Shown: positions 29,205-38,383 of the stretch, piece by piece
Layout: each line of letters opens with the position of its first letter
Numbering within the stretch: position 1 is the first letter of the stretch
Assembly: GCA_964537075.1 (NCBI GenBank)
Contig: CAZIBB010000004.1
Location: forward strand, 1-39,038
Direction of reading: 5' to 3'
Source: CAYTED01 sp964537075
Lineage (GTDB): Bacteria > Patescibacteriota > Minisyncoccia > Moranbacterales > UBA1568
DNA: 39,038 bases
Notes under the pieces: model-generated
Told to the model about the DNA's origin: nothing
Seen by the model: only the letters and a program-made list of their open reading frames with translations
Database searches by the model: none
Translations under genes and position numbers: made by a program

Positions 29205-31043
29205 ATGCAATTGCCATTTATCGGAAAAAAGAATACGGGAGAGAGCGGAGAGTCATTCATCTCCGAGGCTGTTTTGCGCGAGGAGGCGTCGCTCTATCAG
29301 CGTGGGCTGGCGAGCATGAAGGATTTGATCGCCCCGCCGGCAATCAAGGTGGTATCGAATCACATGCAGATCGGAGCAGTACTCTCTCGCACGCATTTCG
29401 TCATTGCGTATCCGCGCTATCTCTCGACGAACTGGTTTTCGCCGATCGTAAACCTGGATTTTCCGATGGATATCTCGCTGTTCGTCCATCCTATCGATAC
29501 GTCCGAAATACTGAAACAGCTGCGGACATCGGCGACGCGTGTAGAGTCCCAGATCGGCATCGAGCAGGACAAGGGGAAGATCCGCGATCCGATCCTCGAG
29601 ACAGCCATCCAGGATATCGAAGAGCTGCGGGATCGGCTGCTCCAAGGGACGGAAAAGTTTTTTCGCTTGGGCATTTATTTCACCCTGTATGCCGACACTG
29701 AGGAGGAACTGAACAAGATGAGTCAGTCGATAGAGTCCATGCTCGAGGCGCAGCTCGTCTACGTGAAGCCGGCAGTAATGCGCATGGACGACGGTTTCGT
29801 CGCGACGCGGCCGCTCGCTTTGGACAATTTGGACGTGGCGAACAATCTCAATACGCAGCCGCTTTCAACGACCTTCCCGTTCGTTTCCTCTGACCTCTCT
29901 TCGAATGACGGCATTCTCTATGGAATCAACCGTCACAATAACTCGCTTATCCTGTTTGATCGTTTCAAAATGGAAAACGCGAATATGGTGGTGTTCGCGA
30001 AGTCGGGCGCCGGGAAAAGCTATACGGTGAAGCTCGAGATACTCCGTTCCATGATGATGGGAACCTCCGTTATCATCATCGATCCGGAAAATGAATACAA
30101 ACATCTCGCCGAAACCGTCGGAGGATCTTTTCTCAAGATTTCGCTCGGATCGGAAGTGCGTCTCAATCCGTTCGATCTGCCGAAGATCAAGGAGGATGAG
30201 GAATCGGAAGGGGTGTTCCGCAATACGGTCGCGAATCTGCTTGGGCTCCTCCATCTCATGCTCGGTTCGGTCACGCCGGAAGAAGATTCGATTCTCGACC
30301 GCGCCATCCGTGAGACCTATGCCATCCGCGATATCATCGAAACTTCGGATTTCGCTCTCTTTGACGCGAGCTCATTCCCGACGATGACCGATCTGTATGA
30401 GGTGTTGAAAAATATGGAGGGGGCTGAGTCGCTCGCGGCACGACTGGAGCGCTATACGGAAGGGATATTTTCGGGATTCCTCAATCATCAGACCAATATC
30501 GTCCTGAAGAATCAGCTCATCGTGTTTAATATCCGTGATTTGGAAGATGAACTCCGTCCGATCGCGATGTATATCATCCTCCAATATATCTGGAACGAAA
30601 TGCGCTCGGAGATGAAACAGCGGATGGTGGTCGTCGATGAGGCATGGGTGATGATGCAGAACGAGGATGCGGCGGCGTTCCTCTTTGGTATCGCCAAGCG
30701 CTGCCGGAAATACTATACGGGACTGACGACGATCACGCAGGACATATCGGACTTCATGGCCTCGCGTTATGGGAAGCCGATCGTGACGAACTCCTCGATA
30801 CAGCTCCTGCTCAAACAATCCCCTTCGTCGGTCGATGTGATCGCGGAGACATTTTATCTCACCGATCATGAGAAATTTCTCCTGCTTGAATCTAATGTCG
30901 GAGAAGGTATTTTCTTCGCAGGAACCAAGCACGCCGCGATCAAGGTCATCGCTTCATACAGCGAGGATCAGATCATCACGTCCGATCCGAGACAGCTTCT
31001 CGAAATCGAAGAGGCGAAGAAAGAATTCGAGGGCAAGGCGTAG
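29205..31043 (+). CDS. virB4: VirB4-type conjugation/secretion ATPase
   Basis: A 612-aa VirB4/TraC-family ATPase that powers a type IV secretion machine from the cytoplasmic face. Walker A FAKSGAGKSYTVKLE lies near residue 268, Walker B QRMVVVDEAWVMM near residue 475, and the GLTTITQDISDFMASRYGK arginine-finger region near residue 505. The N-terminal part (residues 1-230) is an additional VirB4-like domain. Upstream PrgI and VirB6-like genes make this the energy unit of the locus. Patescibacterial loci of this type lack most outer-membrane VirB genes; none is seen here. Confidence 0.9.
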   Translation: MQLPFIGKKNTGESGESFISEAVLREEASLYQRGLASMKDLIAPPAIKVVSNHMQIGAVLSRTHFVIAYPRYLSTNWFSPIVNLDFPMDISLFVHPIDTSEILKQLRTSATRVESQIGIEQDKGKIRDPILETAIQDIEELRDRLLQGTEKFFRLGIYFTLYADTEEELNKMSQSIESMLEAQLVYVKPAVMRMDDGFVATRPLALDNLDVANNLNTQPLSTTFPFVSSDLSSNDGILYGINRHNNSLILFDRFKMENANMVVFAKSGAGKSYTVKLEILRSMMMGTSVIIIDPENEYKHLAETVGGSFLKISLGSEVRLNPFDLPKIKEDEESEGVFRNTVANLLGLLHLMLGSVTPEEDSILDRAIRETYAIRDIIETSDFALFDASSFPTMTDLYEVLKNMEGAESLAARLERYTEGIFSGFLNHQTNIVLKNQLIVFNIRDLEDELRPIAMYIILQYIWNEMRSEMKQRMVVVDEAWVMMQNEDAAAFLFGIAKRCRKYYTGLTTITQDISDFMASRYGKPIVTNSSIQLLLKQSPSSVDVIAETFYLTDHEKFLLLESNVGEGIFFAGTKHAAIKVIASYSEDQIITSDPRQLLEIEEAKKEFEGKA

Positions 31044-31076
31044 TGGAAAATGAAAAAAGTATAATGAAACAGGAAT

Positions 31077-31598
31077 ATGCTGACAGCGGAAATGGAGGAT
31101 GAGGATTCCCAGGCGAGAACGGAAGCTGCCGAGCGCAGGGAATATGTAGCCGCGCGGATGACGGCTGAGCGGAATCGAAGAATGCGGATGGAGGCTGCTA
31201 ATGAGGCACAGTTTGTAATGAGTGGAGGGTCGAATGTTTTGAGAAAAGTTACCTTGCTCTCGTATGCGCCGATGCTCGTAGCAGCGCTTCTCAAGGATTT
31301 GCTCGACCTGACCGGCATCGGATCATTTCCGGGAATTGGCACCATCGTGACATTCTGTTTCTCCATCCTCATTTTTTTCCTGGCACTGCTCAACGGATCA
31401 TTTCGGGGGAGACTGAAATACAGGAAGGCGTTGGTGCTGATCATCGGTACTCTCGTCGAAGCGGTCGGATTTGGGCTGAATTTCTTGCCATTGGAAACAC
31501 TGACGGTTCTCGCCATGTATTCGGTTGATAAGGCCGAGGCAAAAGGTGGTATGATAGGGAAGGTGGCAGGGAGTGTAAAAACATCAATGAACAAATAG
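31077..31598 (+). CDS. small membrane protein with charged helical N-terminus
   Basis: A 173-aa protein: a strongly charged, probable coiled-coil N-terminus (residues 1-45, EDEDSQARTEAAERREYVAA), then two to three membrane helices (YAPMLVAALLKDLLDLTGIG, TIVTFCFSILIFFLALLNG, ALVLIIGTLVEAVGFGLNFL). No family recognised. AGGA lies 5 nt before the ATG and a TATAAT box lies at 31060-31065. It is within the secretion-like gene row, so a structural role there is possible. Confidence 0.65.
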   Translation: MLTAEMEDEDSQARTEAAERREYVAARMTAERNRRMRMEAANEAQFVMSGGSNVLRKVTLLSYAPMLVAALLKDLLDLTGIGSFPGIGTIVTFCFSILIFFLALLNGSFRGRLKYRKALVLIIGTLVEAVGFGLNFLPLETLTVLAMYSVDKAEAKGGMIGKVAGSVKTSMNK

Positions 31599-31601
31599 TC
31601 T

Positions 31602-32267
31602 ATGTTTACAAAAGACATTTTCTTCGATCGAAAATTTTTGGTAACGGGCGGCGCGCTCCTGCTTGCTCTTCTATTCTTCGCATACTTTCCGAATACGGAT
31701 CGTCTTTCGGCGGAGATACAGAGCCTGATCACCTTTCTCGTCTTTTTTCTCGTGTTTCCGATTTTGTATGTGAAGTATGTCCTCAAGGAATCTCGTCAGG
31801 AGCTGGGATTCCGCGCTCCGTCCTCTTCCTTGCCTGCCGATTGGTTTCGCACCTGTGCCACCACCGCGCTCGGCTTCATTCTTTTTTTCTTCATATATCA
31901 AATATGGCCGGCACTTCGTGACGCTTCTCAACTTCCCTTTTCCGTCGAACGATCATTTCTTTCTTTCGTACAGTACGAGCTTTTTATCCTGGCAATCCTT
32001 TTTTTCTACGAGGTATTTTTTCGCGGGTTCGTGATGCTTGTCTTTCTCCGTCGTTTCGGAGCCTTCGCGATACTTTTTCAGTGGCTTCTCTTCCTTCTGT
32101 TTCTTCTCGCGAGCAATGGCTTTGATATCAGTCAGGCAACGATGATTCTTTTCACTCCGCTTGCGGGATTCGTCGCGTATCGGTCACGATCGCTCTGGCA
32201 CTCATTTATCGCCAGCGGATTATTTTTCATGGCCGTCGATGTCTTTCTTCTTTTGCATAATCGTTAG
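31602..32267 (+). CDS. CPBP-family intramembrane metalloprotease homologue
   Basis: A 221-aa polytopic protein with about six membrane helices. Motif 1 of the CAAX/CPBP family is present in altered form, FFYEVFFRGF (one Glu instead of the usual Glu-Glu pair), and the last motif as SLWHSFIASGLFF (His). Family members cleave peptides in the membrane or act in bacteriocin immunity and protein processing. The missing first Glu leaves catalytic activity uncertain. It starts 3 nt after the preceding stop and ends 11 nt before the 905-aa exported protein gene, whose processing would be one possible job. Confidence 0.7.
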   Translation: MFTKDIFFDRKFLVTGGALLLALLFFAYFPNTDRLSAEIQSLITFLVFFLVFPILYVKYVLKESRQELGFRAPSSSLPADWFRTCATTALGFILFFFIYQIWPALRDASQLPFSVERSFLSFVQYELFILAILFFYEVFFRGFVMLVFLRRFGAFAILFQWLLFLLFLLASNGFDISQATMILFTPLAGFVAYRSRSLWHSFIASGLFFMAVDVFLLLHNR

Positions 32268-32278
32268 ATAATAACAGT

Positions 32279-34996
32279 ATGAAAAAACAAATCTCTTTTA
32301 TAAGAATCACCGGCATTCTTTTTCTCATCGTATTTTTCTTTGGTATGCCGATTGCTCCACTCGTGCATGCTATTTCGGTTTCTCAAATAGCCGCTGAATT
32401 GGAGAGGCGATATCATATCAATCTTGGAAGCGCTCAGAATCAGGGAGAGTTTTTTAATGTCGCTAACCAGAAAAAGACTGTCCCGGAGGTTTCGCTCTTT
32501 TTTTCCCCATCCGACCCAAAGCCGGGGACGAAAGTGACTGCAAGCGCGTACCCGTCGTTTTTTTCCAATGAAAAGAGTAATCTCTATTTTTCTTGGTATC
32601 TTAAAAGGAAGAACTGTGATATCAACAGTTCCCCATCGGCTGTCGTCCGGACGGAGTGCGACAACGATGGGAATGGGCGTATCGATGTGAATGATTGGAA
32701 AATTGAGGCGATGAAAAGTATCGCTTTGAACGGATATGACAATGCCGAGGCCGATTATGGAAGTGACAACGATAATGATGGCTACAGGGCGCGCTATGGC
32801 GGAGATAATAAGGTCGGGGTGGCGAATCGATGTGCGACATATGATTCTGCTTCGGGAAATATTTACGAAATTATAGGTGGCGGTGAATCATCAGTCGCTA
32901 CAATGAATATATGTCCTAGCGGGCTTACTCCGGCTTGCGTGACGCCTCGAAATGATATAGTTCCAGGCACGCTTTCTTCCGGATCCGGATCTCCTTTTGC
33001 CATAACGACACTATCGTCATGCGATGTTTCAGGATACCCCATTTGTTCCGGGGGAGTTGCCGATTGTGGCACAGGAGTGCTTGCCTGTGTCAGTGATCTG
33101 GAATCGGAATCATGTGGGTCAAGCCCTCTAACTTCATCATGCTCTGCGATGCAAGCCGGAGAATTTACAAATGGTTGTCAGCATTTGTTTCCTCGGGTGG
33201 GTGGTCAGACATCTGGTGACGGAAGCTTCGGTGCGGATGAAGAACGATTTTGGCAAACAAATCCGAATGATCCAGATACCGCCAGCAATGGCAATAAAGA
33301 TGAGGCGAATATCGTCGGACTTGGACAGGATATCTTTTCTTTTACTTATGATTCCGGTGATATGGTCGGTTTGGCGGTCGAAGGAACTTCCATGATTTCT
33401 ACGAAGCATGACGACTCGTCCTCGTATGTCATGTGGGGATTTTCAAAAAATAACTGTCCTATCTCGACGGTGCAAAATATCAGTTCTTATGTGGAATCGG
33501 TACGCGGATACCTGATTTCTTTTCCTACGGCTGAGATTAATCTCAATGATTGCCTCGAGAGAAACTTGGTTGACCCTATCGAAGGGGGTCAGCCGGCTCG
33601 GATTGACGTATCGGTGAGCGCTGATCCGGAAAACCCGGTGAATGATGAGTCTGGTGATTTGGCAGGGGACACTGTTACGGCCTATGCATCGACTGCCAAT
33701 GCTCCCGGAGGGTCGGACAGGCAGATATTCGATTGGACGGTATCGATAGCAAATAATATCCAGTTTGATAACAGCGGCTCCGGACGACGATCGAATAATG
33801 TCACCGGTGAACTCAAGGAAGAGAAACTCCTGGGGAAAACCACAGGAAATGGGTTATCTCAGATTTCTTTGCCGATGAATATGGGCAGTATCTGGAAGAG
33901 CGGCCTGCGTCTTTCGGATTATGTGAATAGTAATGGTGTCGGGTATATGAAGTTTTCGGTGACAGTATCAGAAAATTTTGATACGGGTGTCGTTCGCAAG
34001 GGACGCGGAGATGTCGTGGTGAAGTTCCAGACCATTCAGGATCGTATCGGAGCCTATGTCGTGACTGCTGCAGCTGATACTTTGAAGCTTTCTTTCCGGA
34101 ATGATGACGAATTTTGTAATGAAAATATTGCCGCGCGTACAGTTTGTCCGGTGGTGAAAAATGAGATTATCGGACTGAAAGTTGGCTCGTCTGGATTTAC
34201 CGATTATCAGTGGACGGTCAATGGGCAGCCGCTTCTCTGTTCAAGCGAACTTTCTTCGCAGTGTTTAGATACTGCTTCGACCAATACGGCATTCCTTCCT
34301 GTTTTTGGGCAGACGAATGATATATTTACTGTTTCTGTGAATGCAGTGAATGTCGTTTCCGGGAAAAAAGCGACACTGTCGCGGGTATTCCGTATTGTCG
34401 ATCCGGCGGTAGAGATTATCTCAGCGGATACGGCTGAAACCTGGCAGAAATTCCTCGGTCAGTATAAAGATGCTTCCGGAAATTCGTATGATGATCTGAG
34501 CAGAAATATTTTTCAGGTCTTCGGGGAGGGGAATATTCGGCTCAAGGCATCCTTTACCCCACCTTTTCTCCGTGAGAAAACTCGAAGTGTCTGGACCATG
34601 GACGGAGAAATCATGACCGAAAACGCTCTCGGAGAAATCGCTGTTCCGATCGACAAGGCAGTAGGCGGCATTTACAACATTACTCTTCAGTCATCGATGA
34701 TCCAGTCTCCGGAGATACGGCAGGCGCTTCTGACATACTGGAATATATCGGCGTTCGATTCCGGAGAGAGCCAGTTCTCCAAAAATATCCAGGTCGAGGT
34801 AATGGGAAGTGAAGATACTCCGGCAGATATCGGATTCCTGCCGGGATCAAAGCAGTTTGCCGCTCTCGCGAGCTATATTCCCGCATCGGTACTCTTCATG
34901 ATAAGGGCATTCTTCTCAATGGCAATTATTCTTATTCTTTCTGGTTTTATGATGGCACTCATTCCGGAGGCGCCTCTCCGGAAATTTCGCGAGTAA
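32279..34996 (+). CDS. large exported protein with C-terminal membrane anchor, function unknown
   Basis: A 905-aa protein: signal peptide (basic MKKQISFIR, hydrophobic core, cleavage likely at VHA), a long extracytoplasmic part and a C-terminal membrane helix (residues about 870-893) ending in basic RKFRE. Near residues 120-175 there are dense Asp/Asn motifs (DNDGNGRIDVNDW, GSDNDNDGYRARYGGDN) like EF-hand/dockerin calcium loops, then a Cys-rich Ser/Thr stretch (residues about 205-300) suggesting disulfides. The rest looks like repeated beta domains, perhaps Ig/PKD-like. It closes the secretion-like gene row and may be a surface or cell-contact protein, which is inference from architecture only. 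Confidence 0.7.
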   Translation: MKKQISFIRITGILFLIVFFFGMPIAPLVHAISVSQIAAELERRYHINLGSAQNQGEFFNVANQKKTVPEVSLFFSPSDPKPGTKVTASAYPSFFSNEKSNLYFSWYLKRKNCDINSSPSAVVRTECDNDGNGRIDVNDWKIEAMKSIALNGYDNAEADYGSDNDNDGYRARYGGDNKVGVANRCATYDSASGNIYEIIGGGESSVATMNICPSGLTPACVTPRNDIVPGTLSSGSGSPFAITTLSSCDVSGYPICSGGVADCGTGVLACVSDLESESCGSSPLTSSCSAMQAGEFTNGCQHLFPRVGGQTSGDGSFGADEERFWQTNPNDPDTASNGNKDEANIVGLGQDIFSFTYDSGDMVGLAVEGTSMISTKHDDSSSYVMWGFSKNNCPISTVQNISSYVESVRGYLISFPTAEINLNDCLERNLVDPIEGGQPARIDVSVSADPENPVNDESGDLAGDTVTAYASTANAPGGSDRQIFDWTVSIANNIQFDNSGSGRRSNNVTGELKEEKLLGKTTGNGLSQISLPMNMGSIWKSGLRLSDYVNSNGVGYMKFSVTVSENFDTGVVRKGRGDVVVKFQTIQDRIGAYVVTAAADTLKLSFRNDDEFCNENIAARTVCPVVKNEIIGLKVGSSGFTDYQWTVNGQPLLCSSELSSQCLDTASTNTAFLPVFGQTNDIFTVSVNAVNVVSGKKATLSRVFRIVDPAVEIISADTAETWQKFLGQYKDASGNSYDDLSRNIFQVFGEGNIRLKASFTPPFLREKTRSVWTMDGEIMTENALGEIAVPIDKAVGGIYNITLQSSMIQSPEIRQALLTYWNISAFDSGESQFSKNIQVEVMGSEDTPADIGFLPGSKQFAALASYIPASVLFMIRAFFSMAIILILSGFMMALIPEAPLRKFRE

Positions 34997-35039
34997 ATGA
35001 GTTTCTGCGGGACATGAATGAAAAGTGGTACATATTGAT

Positions 35040-36035
35040 ATGAGTAAAAGAGCTTTATTTATTGTCTTGATGATTGTCGTTATCGGAGGTGCCTTGGCGG
35101 CAGTCCTCTTTCAGCGTATGAATACGGTGTCTTATGATCTGACAACCGCGCAGAGAGGCGATATCGCGCAAGAGGTTTTGGCAAGCGGGAAAATCGAGTC
35201 GCCGACCAACATCAATCTGCGATTTAAAAATAGTGAGAGGCTTGTCGCACTGAATGTCGTGGTAGGTCAAAAGGTTATAGCAGGAGAGGTTTTGGCCGTG
35301 CAGGATTCGAGCGTGCTTGATATTCAATTGAGACAATTGCGGTCAGTGCTTCAAAGTCAGGAATACAGGCTTGAATCAAGAAAGAAGAATACGATTGCAG
35401 ACTATAATGATGCGTATGATATCAAGACATTGGAGACGATTGTTGATCAGGCGAGGGCCGATATTGAGATACAAAGGCTATCAATCGCCGAAATGATTCT
35501 TGTCGCCCCTGTCGATGGTGTGATCGTCGCTGTCAATAATGAAATTGGTGAAATTGTCGGGCAAGAATCTGCTGTCATATCCATGATTTCAGGGGAGAGT
35601 CTTCGGATTAATGTCGATGTTCCGGAAACGACTATCGCGAATATTGAGATCGGACAAGCGGTGAAAATAACACTCGATGCCTTTGAAGATTCGACAGAAT
35701 GGTCGGGCAGTGTGGTGAAAATCGACTCGGCTGAAACGATAAAGGGCGGGGCTGTTTATTATGAAACAACAGTGTCCTTTGATGCGAAAGATTTGAGGAT
35801 CAAGCCGGGAATGACCGCGAATGTCTGGATCAAAACAGCCACATCAAAGGACGTGCTCCTTATTCCGGTCAGTGCGGTGCGGAAAAAAGACGGCAAGAAA
35901 ATTGTTCAGGTTTTGCGGGACACAGCGGTTGTAGAAAAAGAGGTGTCCGTTGGTTTGAAAAATAACGCCGGTATGATCGAAATCATTTCCGGACTTTCCT
36001 TGGGTGAGCAGGTTATTCTCGGAACAAAACAATAG
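35040..36035 (+). CDS. MacA-like periplasmic adaptor (membrane fusion protein)
   Basis: A 331-aa HlyD/MacA-family adaptor: N-terminal membrane anchor (residues 4-25), barrel-sandwich/lipoyl halves (RGDIAQEVLASGKIESPT and MILVAPVDGVIVAVNNEIGE) with an unusually short helical hairpin between them, beta-barrel domain (LRINVDVPETTIANIEIGQ) and membrane-proximal domain. ATG 35040 is preferred over the upstream GTG at 35025. It is followed 2 nt later by the permease and then the ATPase, forming a three-gene MacAB-like exporter. The organism type suggests no TolC partner, so it would act at the single membrane. Confidence 0.88.
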   Translation: MSKRALFIVLMIVVIGGALAAVLFQRMNTVSYDLTTAQRGDIAQEVLASGKIESPTNINLRFKNSERLVALNVVVGQKVIAGEVLAVQDSSVLDIQLRQLRSVLQSQEYRLESRKKNTIADYNDAYDIKTLETIVDQARADIEIQRLSIAEMILVAPVDGVIVAVNNEIGEIVGQESAVISMISGESLRINVDVPETTIANIEIGQAVKITLDAFEDSTEWSGSVVKIDSAETIKGGAVYYETTVSFDAKDLRIKPGMTANVWIKTATSKDVLLIPVSAVRKKDGKKIVQVLRDTAVVEKEVSVGLKNNAGMIEIISGLSLGEQVILGTKQ

Positions 36036-36037
36036 AT

Positions 36038-37267
36038 ATGAACGCGATTGATATCAAAACAGCGTTTTTTATCGCCTATAAAACCATTTCCAAGGGACAT
36101 AAATCCACGGTAGCGTTGATTGTTTTTATTTTGTCCCTTTCTTTTTTCAATCTCATGTTTGTTTCCGGGTTCCTCTCCGGTTTTTCGAGTGGCATCACGC
36201 AATCCCTGATTGATACGACAACCGCGCACATTACCATCATGCCACAGGAAGAACCGACACAAAAGGAATTTATTTCTGACCAAGACGACATTCGCGCTCA
36301 AGTCCAAACCATTCCCGGGGTTATCGCGACCGCGAGCCATTATCAATTATGGGGATCAATTTCCTATGATAAGGAACATAACGGAAAACTGAGACATGTC
36401 TCGGCTCCGGTTATCGGTGTGACACAATCGGAAGAAAAAAGTGTCTTGAAGGTGCATGACAGTATTGTTTATGGAGAATTCCCGGATGATCTCAATGGGG
36501 ATGAGGTGGTATTGGGGGCAAACCTTTCCGGTGGTTTTGGAGCAAAGCAGGTCACCGATCTTGGCGGTGCCAAGGTTGGAGAAAAAGTACAGATCACGTA
36601 TGCAAACGGCAGGGTGCGAACATATACTATCAAAGGGATATTTGATATTGTTTTGGGAGAGGTGGGGGGTGCGGCATTTATTTCTACGAAAGAAGCCGAG
36701 GCGGTGCTTTCGACATATAATAATGCTTCAGAAATTCTCGTGCGGGTCGATCTGAGGGAAAATACCTTGGAAACGTATGTTGATCGAATCAAAATGATAC
36801 TCCCTCACTTGAGGATCGAGACATACCCTGCGAGAACCAGTACTGTCGGTGAGATTGTGGCTGCCTTTGATACGATTGCGTTTATCGTGAGCATTATCAG
36901 TATTATCGTTGCAGCCATAACGATCTTCGTGATGATTTATGTGAACGCCGTCAGCAAACGCCGTCAAATCGGTATCTTGAAGGCTATCGGGATAAAAGAG
37001 GGTATTATCGAAGTATCGTATATTATGCAGTCGTTTTTCTATGCTTTTTTTGGTGTTGTCATCGGATTGATGATAATATTTTTCGCGGTCATTCCTTTCC
37101 TTGCCGCACGACCGATTTCGATGCCATTTGGCAATGCGAGCCTGGTATATACTTCTCTCGGAATTTTTATCAATATCGCGAGCCTCATTATCGCCGGGAT
37201 CCTGGCAGGATTTATTCCCGCAAAAATCGTGGCGAGGGAGAATATCCTGAAGTCAATTTGGGGTTGA
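36038..37267 (+). CDS. MacB/FtsX-type ABC transporter permease
   Basis: A 409-aa permease: one N-terminal helix (residues about 22-48), a large extracytoplasmic MacB-periplasmic-core domain (about 50-270) and three C-terminal helices, the FtsX layout. The first C-terminal helix (FIVSIISIIVAAITIFVMIY) is followed by the coupling loop SKRRQIGILKAIGIKEG, which contacts the ATPase. Starts 2 nt after the adaptor stop. Confidence 0.9.
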   Translation: MNAIDIKTAFFIAYKTISKGHKSTVALIVFILSLSFFNLMFVSGFLSGFSSGITQSLIDTTTAHITIMPQEEPTQKEFISDQDDIRAQVQTIPGVIATASHYQLWGSISYDKEHNGKLRHVSAPVIGVTQSEEKSVLKVHDSIVYGEFPDDLNGDEVVLGANLSGGFGAKQVTDLGGAKVGEKVQITYANGRVRTYTIKGIFDIVLGEVGGAAFISTKEAEAVLSTYNNASEILVRVDLRENTLETYVDRIKMILPHLRIETYPARTSTVGEIVAAFDTIAFIVSIISIIVAAITIFVMIYVNAVSKRRQIGILKAIGIKEGIIEVSYIMQSFFYAFFGVVIGLMIIFFAVIPFLAARPISMPFGNASLVYTSLGIFINIASLIIAGILAGFIPAKIVARENILKSIWG

Positions 37268-37277
37268 TGCAAATATC

Positions 37278-37964
37278 ATGATCACAGTAGAAAATCTTGT
37301 AAAAACATACCCGGGAGAAGTACCGACCCTCGCACTCAGAGGGGTCTCATTTGACATTGCCGAGGGAGAATTCGTGGCACTTATGGGGAGAAGCGGTTCG
37401 GGAAAATCAACGCTTTTACATCAATTGGGATTGCTTGATATGCCAACAAGCGGCAGTATCAGCATTGATTCGTCAGATGTCCTGGCCTTATCTGAGAAAG
37501 AAAGAGCCAGATTCAGACTCGAGCATCTGGGTTATGTCTTTCAGGAGTATGCCTTGATTGTTGAATTTACGGCGCTTGAAAATATTTATTTTCCCGCTCT
37601 GGCACTGGGCGATACGGCTGCCAAAGATCGCGCAAAACACCTCCTGGATATCGTCGGATTGGCAGATCGAGCAAATCACTATCCGAGCGAAATGTCAGGA
37701 GGCGAGCAGCAGAGGGTGGCCATAGCGCGTTCCTTGATAAACAATCCGAAGATACTTTTTGCTGATGAGCCGACAGCCAATCTCGATACGGTATCATCGG
37801 AAGTCGTTTTCAGGCTTTTTCAAAAACTGAATAAAGAATTGCGACAAACCATTCTCGTCGTAACGCATGAGCCGGAAGATAGAAAGTACGTTGACCGCGT
37901 TCTCTGGATGAAAGATGGCTTGATCGAAAAAGAAGAGCAGCGTGAGTCCAATCTTGTCGTATAG
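37278..37964 (+). CDS. ABC transporter ATP-binding protein (MacB/LolD type)
   Basis: A 228-aa nucleotide-binding subunit with Walker A GRSGSGKSTLL, Q-loop YVFQEYALI, signature MSGGEQQRVAIARSL, Walker B ILFADEPTANLD and the switch His in VVTHEPE. It energises the adjacent permease in mechanotransmission-type export of peptides or lipoproteins. It ends the operon; downstream lies a family A repeat. Confidence 0.95.
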   Translation: MITVENLVKTYPGEVPTLALRGVSFDIAEGEFVALMGRSGSGKSTLLHQLGLLDMPTSGSISIDSSDVLALSEKERARFRLEHLGYVFQEYALIVEFTALENIYFPALALGDTAAKDRAKHLLDIVGLADRANHYPSEMSGGEQQRVAIARSLINNPKILFADEPTANLDTVSSEVVFRLFQKLNKELRQTILVVTHEPEDRKYVDRVLWMKDGLIEKEEQRESNLVV

Positions 37965-37991
37965 CATTCTTCTCGCACCATACCAACGAAT

Positions 37992-38179
37992 ATAAATGGT
38001 ATTAACCCAAGAGCAAGCCTGCCATAGGCAGACAGGCTCCGGACACTGAAACGAGTCAGAAATCGTTTCACTTCCGCGGTCCCGCCGTGGCGGGACGGGG
38101 TATTCACCTTGTGTTACCGTCACTCGCTCGAAAGCGAAGACTAAGAACTTTCGCTTTGCTCACTCGCTTGGTAATAAAA
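37992..38179 (-). repeat. dispersed structured element, family A copy 2
   Basis: The inverse-orientation homologue of 18121-18290, with long identical blocks (for example GTGAATACCCCGTCCCGCC) and compensatory changes in hairpin stems: TGAAACGA/TCGTTTCA here against TGAAACAAGT/ACTTGTTTCA, and GCGAA/TTCGC against TGAAAGT/ACTTTCA. The last hairpin carries a TGCCATAGGCA palindrome (38020-38030) absent from copy 1. Readings through it on the minus strand are not genes. Confidence 0.75.
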
Positions 38180-38205
38180 AAATACCGGATCACAATCCGG
38201 TATTT
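38176..38205 (-). terminator. Rho-independent terminator (minus strand)
   Basis: AAATACCGGAT (38180-38190) pairs perfectly with ATCCGGTATTT (38195-38205); on the minus strand a run of seven T follows. It lies just past a copy of the tRNA-Leu 3' end. Confidence 0.85.
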
Positions 38206-38208
38206 AGG

Positions 38209-38224
38209 TTTGTGGGCAGAGAGG
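38209..38224 (-). repeat. 16-bp duplicate of the tRNA-Leu 3' end
   Basis: TTTGTGGGCAGAGAGG at 38209-38224 is identical to 38380-38395, which covers the 3' end of tRNA-Leu and the bases just after it. The rest of a tRNA is not recognisable between 38225 and 38330. It may be the mark of a past integration at the tRNA or of a lost tandem tRNA copy. Confidence 0.6.
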
Positions 38225-38334
38225 CTTGCCTGCCTCTGGCAGAGACTCCTCCGCGCTCCGACGTGGAGCCCGGGTATTACACACAGAAAGCAGCGCTCGC
38301 TCGCTTTCTACTCATGCCCTTCTCATCCCTCTCA

Positions 38335-38377
38335 CAAAAAAATAATCACTAGACCTGTAAAGAGCCTAGTGATTATT
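38335..38377 (-). terminator. terminator of tRNA-Leu (minus strand)
   Basis: AATAATCACTAG (38341-38352) and CTAGTGATTATT (38366-38377) are perfect 12-bp arms; on the minus strand the stem runs into TTTTTTT. Confidence 0.85.
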
Positions 38378-38383
38378 TCTTTG

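Noticed and set aside
37820..38123. Minus-strand ORFs over the end of the ABC ATPase gene
   Set aside because: They are repeat sequence plus antisense of a clear ABC ATPase.
38225..38330. Second, decayed tRNA-Leu
   Set aside because: Only the 16-bp 3' end matches; anticodon and D arms cannot be found.
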